Of a stretch of 64,000 nt of DNA, positions 54,720 to 64,000 are shown in pieces. Below the pieces are notes generated by a model. It worked only from the letters and a program-made list of their open reading frames with translations, made no database searches and had not been told where the DNA came from. The position numbers were made by a program, and so were the translations under genes. The number at the start of each line of letters is the position of its first letter. Within the stretch, counting starts at the first letter, position 1. Origin of the DNA: Hemerocallis citrina (taxonomy: Eukaryota > Streptophyta > Magnoliopsida > Asparagales > Asphodelaceae); contig CM030367.1 of assembly GCA_017893485.1 (NCBI GenBank), positions 145,007,767 to 145,071,766 of the forward strand. Reading direction: 5' to 3'.

Positions 54720-57700
54720 GATGCATGAATTCAGCTTCTTTAACAGTAAAAGAAAATGAAAATGATAATCAAAATCATGCTAAGATGATAATCAGATGCA
54801 TGAATTCAGTTTCTTTAACAGTAAATGAAAATGAAAATTTCCAGTATCTAAGCATATATGTTTCTCCATTAATTCATCATCCAAACTAAATCATGATGTT
54901 TGTGGCTCCAAAAGAAACCTGCACAAGGTTTGTTCAGCCCAATTCTTGTACAGATTTGGAGGATTTTGGTATACATACAGCATCCTCTAGTTGACAGTTA
55001 ACAAATTTTGGTAAAAAAATCATGCTAAGATGACAATCAGATGCATGAATTCAGTTTCTTTAACAGTAAAAAGAAATGAAATTTCTAGTATCTAAGCATA
55101 TATGTTTCTCCATTAATTCTTCATCCCAACTAAATCATGATGTTTGTGGCTCCAAAAGAAACCTGCACAAGGTTTATTCAACCCAACTCTTGTACAGATT
55201 TGGAGGATTTTGGTATACATACAGCATCCTCTAGTTGACAGCACATTTTGGTAAAAAAATCATGCTAAGATGACAATCAGATGCATGAATTCAGCTTCTT
55301 TAACAGTAAAAGAAAATGAAAATTTCCAGTATCTAAGCATATATGTTTCTCCATTAATTCTTCATCCCAACTAAATCATGATGTTTGTGGCTACAAAAGA
55401 AACCTGCACAAGGTTTATTCAGCCCAACTCTTGTACAGATTTGGAGGATTTTGGTATACATACAGCATCCTCTTGACAGTGAACACATTTTGGTAAAAAA
55501 ATCATGCTAAGATGACAATCAGATGCATGAATTCAGTTTCTTTAACAATAAAAGAAAATGAAAATTTCCAGTATCTAAGCATATATGTTTCTCCATTAAT
55601 TCTTCATCCCAACTAAATCATGATGTTTGTGGCTCCAAAAGAAACTTGCACAAGGTTTGTTCAGCCCAATTCTTGTACAGATTTGGAGGAATTTAGTATA
55701 CATACAACATCCTCTAGTTGACAGTTAACAAATTTTGGTTAAAAAATCATGCTAAGATGACAATCAGATGTATGCGATCAGTTTCTTTAACAGTAAAAGG
55801 ATATGAAAATTTCCAGTATCTAAGCATATATGTTTCTCCATTAATTCTTCATCCCAACTAAATCATGATGTTTGTGGCACCAAAAGAAACCTGCACAAGG
55901 TTTGTTCAGCCCAATTCTTGTACAGATTTGGAGGATTTTGGTATACATACAGCATCCTCTAGTTGACAGTTAACACATTTTGGTAAAAAAATCATGCTAA
56001 GATGACAATCATATGCATGCGATCAGTTTCTTTAACAGTAAAAGGAAATGAAAATTTCCAGTATCTAAGCATATATGTTTCTCCATTAATTCTTCATCCC
56101 AACTAAATCTTGATGTTTGTGGCTCCAAAATAAACCTGCACAAGGTTTGTTCTCACCCAATTCTTGTACAGATTCGGAGGATTTTGGTATACATACAGCA
56201 TCCTTAGTTGACAGTTAACCCATTTTGGTAAAAAAATCATGCTAAGATGACAATCAGATGCATGAATTCAGCATCTTTGACAGTAAAAGAAAATGAAAAT
56301 TTCCAGTATATAAGCATATATGTTTCTCTATTAATTCTTCATCCCAACTAAATCATGATGTTTGTGGCTACAAAAGAAACTTGCACAAGGTTTGTTCTCA
56401 CCCAATTCTTGTACAGATTTGGAGGATTTTGGTATACATACAACATCCTTAGTTGACAGTTAATCCATTTTGGGTAAAAAAATCATGCTAAGATGACAAT
56501 CAGATGCATGAATTCAGCTTCTTTCACAGTAAAAGAAAATGAAAATTTCCAGTATATAAGCATATATGTTTCTCTATTAATTCTTCATCCCAACTAAATC
56601 ATGATGTTTGTGGCTACAGAAGAAACCTGCACAAGGTTTGTTCTCACCCAATTCTTGTACAGATTTGGAGGATTTTGGTATATATACAGCATCCTTAGTT
56701 GACAGTCAACCCATTTTGGTAAAAAAATCATGCTAAGAAGGCAATCAGATGCATGAATTCAGCTTCTTTCACAGTAAAAGAAAATGAAAATTTCCAGTAT
56801 ATAAGCATATATGTTTCTCTATTAATTCTTCATCCCAACTAAATCATGATGTTTGTGGCTACAAAAGAAACCTGCACAAGGTTTGTTCTCACCCAATTCT
56901 TGTACAGATTTGGAGGATTTTGGTATACATACAACATCCTTAGTTGACAGTTAACCCATTTTGGTAAAAAAATCATGCTAAGATGACAATCAGATGCATG
57001 AATTCAGCATCTTTGACAGTAAAAGAAAATGAAAATTTCCAGTATATAAGCATATATGTTTCTCTATTAATTCTTCATCCCAACTAAATCATGATGTTTG
57101 TGGCTAATGAAGAAACTTGCACAAGGTTTGTTCTCACCCAATTCTTGTACAGATTTGGAGAATTTTGGTATACATACAGCATCCTTAGTTGACAGTCAAC
57201 CCATTTTGGGTAAAAAAATCATGCTAAGATGACAATCAGATGCATGAATTCAGCTTCTTTCACAGTAAAAGAAAATGAAAATTTCCACTATATAAGCATA
57301 TATGTTTCTATATTTTCATCCCAACTAAATCATGATGTTTGTGGCTAATGAAGAAACCTGCACAAGGTTTGTTCTCACCCAATTCTTGTACAGATTTGGA
57401 GGATTTTGGTATACATACAGCATCCTTAGTTGACAGTCAACCCATTTTGGTAAAAAATCATGCTAAGATGACAATCAGATGCATGAATTCAGTATCTTTG
57501 ATAGTGAAAGAAAATGAAAATTTCCAGTATATAAGCATATATGTTTCTCTAATAATTCTTCATTCCAACTAAACCATTGATGTTTGTGGCTACAAAAGAA
57601 ACCTGCACAAGGTTTGTTCTCACCCAATTCTTGTACAGATTTGGAGGATTTTGGTATATATACAGCATCCTTAGTTGACAGTCAACCCATTTTGGTAAAA

Positions 57701-58332
57701 AAATCATGCTAATATGGCAATCAGATGCATGAATTCAGCTTCTTTCACAGTAAAACAAAATGAAAATTTCCAGTGTCTAAGCATATATGTTTCTCTATTA
57801 ATTCTTCATCCCAACTAAACCATTGATGTTTGTGGCTCCAAAGAAACCTGCACAAGGTTTGTTCTCACCCAATTCTTGTACAGATTTGGAGGATTTTGGT
57901 ATACATACAGCATCCTTAGTTGACAGTGAACCCATTTTGGTAAAAAAAATCATGGTAAGATTACATTCAGATTCATGCGATCAGTTTCTTTAACAGTAAA
58001 AGGAAATGAAAATTTCCAGTATCTAAGCATATATGTTTGTCTATTAATTCTTCATCCCAACTAAACCATTGATGTTTTTGGCTCCAAAATAAACCTGCAC
58101 AAGGTTTGTTCTCACCCAATTCTTGTACAGATTTGGAGGATTTTGGTATACATACAGCATCCTTAGTTGACAGTGAACCCATTTTGGTAAAAAAAACTTG
58201 CTTAGAAGGCAATTAGATGCATGAACTCAGATTCTTTAACAGTAAAAGAAAATGAAAATTTCCAGTATCTAAGCATATATGTTTCTCTATTAATTCTTCA
58301 TCCCAACTAAACCATTGATGTTTGTGGCTCAA
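54720..58332. repeat. CACTA tandem array, about 240-245-bp unit, about 15 copies
   Basis: CATGCTAAGATGACAATCAG or a variant recurs near 55021, 55261, 55503, 55748, 55992, 56238, 56484, 56729, 56974, 57220, 57459, 57705, 57951 and 58197, with a partial first unit. Each unit includes AAACCTGCACAAGGTTT, a 6-bp stem with small loop. Variants (CTCC/CTAC, ATGAATTC/ATGCGATC) group by neighbourhood, which suggests local amplification. Minus-strand ORFs at 57973 and elsewhere are repeat shadows. Confidence 0.93.
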
Positions 58333-58372
58333 TGAAGATTTTAGATCCAGGATGACAAATTTTGATTGGGCT
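58333..58372 (-). repeat. Right arm of 40-bp inverted repeat
   Basis: Reverse complement of 54680-54719 with two mismatches; it closes the tandem array. Confidence 0.88.
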
Positions 58373-58969
58373 TTGAATGGAGATTCTAGTCATAGATCGA
58401 TTCTTCGGAGTCCGACTTTCTAAAGGAAATGCCATTTGGAAGTATGTGGGTACATGTTTGTTGGATACCAAAACTTCCATTTTTATTGAAGAAAAATAAG
58501 AATAGGGCTCATATCACGTGTAGTTTTAAGGACCTGTCATCGTGGAAGGACCTGGACATGGTTGCCCGACACCGTTTTCCTCCACCACAATCCTTTCGTC
58601 ATTCTTAAGTTTCCATATGCCCGTCATCTTAGTTCGCCCTCGATGTTTTTTGACACTTGTTGCGGCGTGCTACCCTCCCCCTCCTCTGTTTGACTGCCAC
58701 TATTATCTAGGATTAACAAACCAACATAATTACAAAAAATAAAAAAAGTGAGATTTGTAACAAATTCTACTACAATCATAGTTTGATGCAAATGACACTA
58801 ATCATTGTTTAATGTAAATGACACCAAGTAGTAGAAAATAGAAAGATAATTAAACCAATTATTAAATTCACATACAACATGTTCGGAATTACAAGATATA
58901 ATATTACAACAAGATTTAAGACACGAAAATTACAGGACATATAATATTGAGCTATGAAAATCAAGTAAA
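58373..58969. other. Non-coding stretch with 46-bp direct repeat copy
   Basis: 58505-58550 repeats 54345-54390 in direct orientation. The rest is A/T-rich 3' flank of the transposase gene. Confidence 0.65.
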
Positions 58970-60266
58970 CTACAATACGACATCTTCCAATACATCGCCC
59001 TCTTCTCCATCCTTGCGGAGCCAAGTCCCGCAAATTTCGCCGTCGGTTGTGTTTACATCAAACATAGGAAACTCAGAAGCAATGTAACTGTTCATGGCTT
59101 CACCGTCTTCATCGTCTGAAGTATCGCCCAGTTGGAATACATCTCTTGGTTGCATCTCAAGAGCCACATACGATTTTGGCAGGGTTGGATCTTCAATGTA
59201 GAACACTTGTTGCACTTGGGATGGGAACACAAATGGTTCTTGGCTAATGTGTGTACCGATGTGAATCAATTTTGAGAAGTTTACAACTGTGAAACCTAAC
59301 TTATCCTTGTTATTAGCAAAATTCCTATCAAACTCAGCCCAATCCCCACGAAATAAGACAACACGAAAATGACCAAAATAGTTCAACTCAATGATATTCG
59401 TGAGCACTCCATACACGATCTTGTTATTAGCACTCCATAGTCGAGATCTCCATCTACCGGCCTCGTGTCCGACTTGGAAGTATAACTTCTAGTCTTAGAA
59501 GTCACTACCATTCCACTATTTTGAGACTTCAAATTACATTCACGATCTTTAGTACGAAATCTAAAGTCATTGAATATGTATCCTCCGTATCTTCTGGCCA
59601 TCTTATAGGGACCCTTGGCAAGTACTTGTATTTCAGATGACACACCTTCAGGAGCCAAAGAATGTACCTATTAATTTTGCACAAATCGTATCAGCACCAT
59701 GGATAATGTAGATATAATGAAGATTAACTTGCATTTTCTTAATTCACCTACATGAGATTCAAACCACATATGAAATTTTTCATTCATCAACTTGTTTTGT
59801 TCACATGGTGGTAGTCTTCTTGGTCTAGCCCTTCATTTGATGTCCCTGACAAATTTGCTAAAATACAAGCAATTGAAATAAGGAATAACAAAAGTAAGTT
59901 AATATCGAACTCTGCGGTTTTCACTATATTCGATTTAAATTCAAAAGCAACTTACTTTCGAAATGGTTCCACTGATGCATGGTGGTCTAGCACATATCGA
60001 TGTGCCTGTTTCCACGTTAAGTTATCTAGCTCAATTGCATCAACTTTACCAACAGTAGTGACAGCGGTATCAAAAAGATATTTAGCTCCATCAAGATTGG
60101 AAATGTCTGGATTTCTTCTTGGTCTAGTCAAAGATGTCTCTACACCCTGCAGATACCTGGAACAAAAATGTGAGCACTCCTCTGATAGATATCCCTGAGC
60201 TATTGACCCTTCAGGATATGCTCTATTTTTAACATAACCCTTGAGCCGGTATAGGTACCTGAACAT
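58970..60266 (-). pseudogene. CACTA transposase C-terminal exons (DUF4218 end and DUF4216)
   Basis: Exon from 60262: YLYRLKGYVKNRAYPEGSIA, QGYLSEECSHFCSRYL, to FRK at about 59953, with donor GTAAGT. The next short exon (about 59868-59753) reads KFVRDIK, stop, RARPRRLPPCEQNKLMNEKF, HMWFESH; the stop fits CGA to TGA. Exon from about 59671: VHSLAPEGVSSEIQVLAKGP, ARRYGGYIFNDFRFRT, QNSGMVVTSKTRSYTS, DLDYG (DUF4216 start). A short duplicated insertion (TATGGAGTGCT twice near 59400-59430) shifts the frame. Then TNIIELNYFGHFRVVLFRGD, DKLGFTVVNFSKLIHIG and an acidic tail to 58970. This is the downstream part of the same gene as 60348-62759. Confidence 0.83.
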
Positions 60267-60347
60267 GTATAATTAATGAATTAGAGCGAAGTAGGGGATT
60301 AAAAGAAATGAGCTTTTGAAAATTCTATTTTGTAAGATGCATGAATT

Positions 60348-62759
60348 CTTTTACCTCTCAATGGGGTACATCCACCGATAGTGAACAGGACTGCCGATTC
60401 TGGCTTCACCAGCTAGGTGGATTATCAAGTAAATCATTATATTGAAGAACGATGGCGGAAATATCATCTCCATTTTACTAACTGTCAATGCCGCCCGCTG
60501 CTCCAATTGGTCAATATCTTCAACACGAAGCATTCTTGAGCAAATACCTTTATATATGCTACAAAGATCTTTCAGGACAGTAGTAATTTGCTCACACATT
60601 GAGGACCTTAGGGCCACAGGAAGGAGATCCTGCATTAGGACGTGGTAGTCGTGTGACTTTAGACCCTGAAGCATATTCTCTTTAAAGTTGACACATCTTA
60701 TGTTAGAAGAATAGCCATCAGAAACTTTAAGTTCCAGTAGAACTTTGCAAAACAATTCCAACTCCGATTTTGACATTGAATAGATTGCAGGAGGTAGGAG
60801 TACTTTCCCGTTCGGTAATTCCTCTGGGTGCAACTCATGTCGGATGCCCATTGACTTCAAATCAAGTCGACTCTTGAGATTGTCCTTTGTCTTCCGGTCA
60901 TCTCCCATAACTGTTCCTATACAATTTTCACCAATATTTTTTTCGATATGCATCACATCTAAATTATGTCGCAATAAGTTGAATTCCCAATACGACAACT
61001 TGAAGAAAATACTCTTCTTCTTCCATGCACCTAAACTCGTCATGTTCTGATCCTCATCATCGCCACATAGATTGGTCTCCTCACCTTGCTCCGGCCTTGC
61101 CCTTTTCTTGTCCTTTTTGCTGACTTGTGGTTCTTTTCCATATTTGAACAGATGACCATCTACCCGCCTCAAAATATCTGACCCAGAAGAAGCTCTAGGA
61201 GCATGTTCCCACTTATCGGTACCATCAAATGTCGCTGTCTCTGCCCGAAATATATGTGTGTCAGGCAACCATCTCCTATAACCCATATAGCAAAACTTTC
61301 TGCCATTGTACAACCACCTTGAACTAGTTTGGTCAGCACAACAAGGACATGCATAACGTCCTTTAGTGCTATATCGAGATAAATTTGCATATGCTGGAAA
61401 ATCATTGATTGTCCAAGACAGTGCGACCCGAAGAGAAAATGTTTCTTTAGCCACAGCATCATAGGTTGGAACACCCACCCACAATTTCTGAAGTTCATCT
61501 ATTAACGGCTGTAGGTACACATCTATATCATTTCCAGGACCTTTCGGTCCAGGAACTATCATGGACAAAATAAATGAGGACTGCTTCATGCATTTCCAAG
61601 GCGGCAAATTGTATGGTATTAACACAATAGGCCATATGCTGTATGTACTACTCATTTGCCTAAAAGGGTTGAAACCATCACTAGCTAGTCCAAGTCTCAC
61701 ATTTCGAGGATCTTCCGCAAAATCGGGATATCTTTCATCAAATTTTTTCCAAGATTAAGAATCAGCAGGATGTCTAAGAATCTCATCATTAGTGTGACCT
61801 TCAGCATGCCATTTCATATCAGAAGAAGTTTTCGTAGACATAAACAATCTTTGTAGCCTAGGAATCAGAGGAAAGTAACGCAATATTTTGGCAGGCTTCT
61901 TTCTCCTACTTCGCTTAGTAGATCCACTGGCTTGATCGTCTTGATTTGTTGTTTCTGTCCATTTCGAAGAACCACATACTTCGCAATTCTCCAGACTTTC
62001 CTTACCTCCCGTGAAAAGCATACAGTCATTTGGACATGTTGCTATCTTCTCATACCCTAAATAGAAAGAATTTAGGAATTTTTTGATTTTATAGGCTGAG
62101 TTTGGAATACAGATTTCTGGAAATGCTTCAATCAACAGTTCAAGTAGCATACTGAAGGACTTAGCAGACCACCCGTTTAATCATTTAATCTGAAATAGTC
62201 TAACAATGAATGAGAATTTATAGAATTTGGTGCAATCGCGGTATAGCGGAGTACTAGCATCTTCAAGCAACTTAGCGAAGGATTCTTGCTGTTTATTATT
62301 TTCAGGGGCGGGGTCAGGCATTTCCTCGTCCACTCCACCACCAATGTGAGATGTTTCTGTTGACTCATTATGAACTTGGATTGTTGGATTATTGGTGTAG
62401 AAAGAAACATTATGAATCCCCAAGGCGTCTTGCAACAAAGCATGCATCTCATCGGGAACACTTAAGTCTTCGTTCACTAAGTGCTCATCTACATTTTCTA
62501 ATACAACCGGACGAACAGGAGCTGGCGTATGATCCTCTCCATGACAAAACCACCGTGTGTATCCTTGAAAAAAACCGTTGACAACCAAATGTGTATGTAC
62601 TACGTCACATGTCCTTAAATTACAATTTGTACACCGGAGGCATGGACAAAGGATTAGGTTGGGATCACGGGAATGTCGTTTGGCAAAGATAATAAAATCT
62701 TTAATACCATTACGGTACTCCTTGGATAATCATGGTTTACTAATCCAACTTCTATCCAT
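60348..62759 (-). pseudogene. CACTA tnp2-type transposase, main exon (in-frame stops)
   Basis: One minus-strand frame runs from ATG 62759 to 60348. The order is: transposon-associated N-terminal domain (MDRSWISKP, stop, LSKEYRNGIKDFIIFAKRH, LCPCLRCTNCNLRTCDVVH, FFQGYTRWFCHGE), linker, then the Transposase_21 family region (MLLELLIEAFPEICIPNSAY, YEKIATCPNDCMLF, VRLGLASDGFNPFRQMSSTY, WPIVLIPYNLPPWKCMKQSS, FPAYANLSRYSTKGRYACPC, LLRHNLDVMHIEKNIGEN) and the DUF4218 start (VLMQDLLPVALRSSMCEQIT, SKMEMIFPPSFFNIM). There are only three breaks, all stops: at about 62732, 62180 and 61756. Each would be explained by C-to-T (CGA or CAA origin). The exon ends at MYPIER with donor GTAAAA; the intron runs about 60349-60263. 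The normal protein cuts the element's ends. Confidence 0.9.
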
Positions 62760-63290
62760 TATAACAATAGCACATAATCTGAAATTAAAATTTGACATAT
62801 TAAATAGTATTGACAGTAAAGGGCATTTTGTATATTTAATTTCACATTTTTTAAAACCATCCCTAGCTGCAAATAAATAAACGATATAACAATTAACTGT
62901 AAAATAAAGAAATCGTGGTTCCAAAAATGTATAAAAAAAAATTAAATCTTAATACAATCTACTCTATTTACATAACCCTAAACTACCTTTGTGGAAATTA
63001 TCACAACCACCTTAGTGGCATTTTATCGCACACCTTGTGTTCGAGTCTAATATCGATTCGACTATAGTCTCCCCTATATTTGGCTTTCCGTTCAAGGAGA
63101 TGATGATGGTAAAGAGTATTTGTTGAGGAAGAGGAATCGGACGAATAACGAAGGCGTCGTGCTGTAAATACGGTAACAAGAAGATCTGATGACTCATGAA
63201 CTATTCTGTTTATGGCTACTAATAATTAGTTACTCATCCCAAAATAATAATAATAATAAACCTGCACAAAAGAAACTAATATGGCTACTA
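62760..63290. other. Upstream region of CACTA transposase
   Basis: A/T-rich DNA that would hold the promoter and 5' leader. I see no firm TATA box or ORF. An ATA repeat (AATAATAATAATAATAA) lies near 63243-63259. Confidence 0.45.
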
Positions 63291-64000
63291 ATATGTTGCT
63301 CTATTAATTCTTCATCCCAACTAAATCATTGATGTTTGTAGCTCCAAAAGAAACCTGCACAAGGTTTGTTCAGCCCAATTCTTGTACAGATTTGGAGGAT
63401 TTTGGTATACAGCTAGCATCCTTAGATAACAATCAGATGCATGAATTCAGCTTCTTTAACAGTAAAAGAAAATGAAAATTTCCAGCATCTAAGCATATAT
63501 GTTTCTCCATTAATTCTTCATCCCAACTAAACCATGATGTTTGTGGCTCCAAAAGAAACCTGCACAAGGTTTGTTCAGCCCAATTCTTGTACAGATTTGG
63601 AGGATTTTGGTATACATACAGCATCCTTAGTTGACAGTGAACCCATTTTGGTAAAAAAAAAAAACATATTAAGAAGGCAATCAGATGCATGAACTCAGAT
63701 TCTTTAACAGTAAAAGGTATTGAAAATTTTCAGTATCTAAGCATATATGTTTCTCTATTAATTCTTCATCCCAACTAAATCATGATGTTTGTGCCTCCAA
63801 AAGAAACCTGCACAAGGTTTGTTCTCACCCAATTCTTGTACAGATTTGGAGGATTTTGGTATATATACAGCATCCTTAGTTGACAGTCAACCCATTTTGG
63901 TAAAAAAATCATGCTAAGATGGCAATCAGATGCATGAATTCAGTTTCTTTAACAGTAAAAGAAAATGAAAATTTCCAGTATCTAAGCATATATGTTTCTC
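63291..64000. repeat. Second CACTA tandem array, same unit as 54720-58332
   Basis: About three units of the same repeat, in the same orientation, lie on the other side of the transposase gene and run out of the window. The first unit is shortened between AGCATCCTTAG and CAATCAGATGCATG. A minus ORF at 63433-63690 is a repeat shadow. Confidence 0.9.

Larger units (their letters stand above)
53330..64000 (-). mobile_element. CACTA (En/Spm) transposon, right end outside window
   Basis: The left terminus CACTACAACACAAAACC follows flank TTA (53327-53329) inside Copia protease. Next come a hairpin-rich subterminal region (53341-53900), non-coding DNA, a tandem array between inverted repeats, a tnp2-type transposase on the minus strand and the start of another array. 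The transposase direction makes this left end the 3' end of the element. Being innermost of the chain, it is the latest insertion there. Confidence 0.87.

Noticed and set aside
57973..58212. Minus ORF of 79 codons in the CACTA array (similar one at 63433-63690)
   Set aside because: The frame is open only in a few units and indels break it in most; no selection for coding is visible.

Overview
This window is nuclear DNA from a flowering plant, most likely a eudicot with a large, repeat-rich genome. The evidence is the mix of plant-specific transposon lineages: Athila, Tat/Retand and Tekay-type chromovirus Ty3/Gypsy elements, a SIRE-like Copia element, two RICESLEEPER-like hAT copies and a CACTA (En/Spm) element. 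I recognise no ordinary cellular gene, tRNA, rRNA or CRISPR array. Almost everything is a transposon inserted into another transposon, and most coding parts are broken.

Left part (1-35640, mostly minus strand). Athila-B has its 5' LTR at 34429-35640, followed leftward by tRNA-Asp-type PBS, gag, protease, reverse transcriptase (RT), RNase H and integrase (IN). Three insertions split it. A 14.5 kb Tat element (17143-31662) sits in the RT. A composite solo chromovirus-type LTR (7740-15853, TSD GATCT), itself carrying another solo LTR (9239-12659), sits between the IN zinc finger and IN core. Athila-A (1-6932), a deleted Athila with an intact 568-codon gag, sits in the IN C-terminus. The Tat element also carries spliced antisense ORFs on the plus strand (20376-23789) between pol and its 3' LTR, bracketed by two different tandem-repeat arrays.

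Middle (35641-40495). Athila-B entered an old hAT copy (35641-35764 plus 39822-40495). That copy was also hit by a related hAT element (35765-39821, 8-bp TSD) with a degenerate transposase, interrupted near its stop codon by a 430-bp solo LTR (38569-38998).

Right part (40496-64000) is a chain of insertions: Tekay-1 (3' LTR 40496-43764, pol to 45488) is cut by Tekay-2 (3' LTR 45489-48726, pol to 49630), which is cut by an Athila LTR (49631-50299), which is cut by a SIRE-like Copia element (LTR 50300-51124, gag, protease), which is cut by a CACTA element (53330 to beyond the window). The CACTA element has a hairpin-rich terminus, a 15-unit tandem array between 40-bp inverted repeats, and a tnp2 transposase reading frame broken mainly by stops that C-to-T changes would explain.

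The genes do not form a pathway. Together they record successive insertions. The least-explained structures are the Athila-A gag fusion, the Tat antisense genes with their arrays, a 116-bp microinversion inside Athila-B pol, and the CACTA array with its bracketing repeats.
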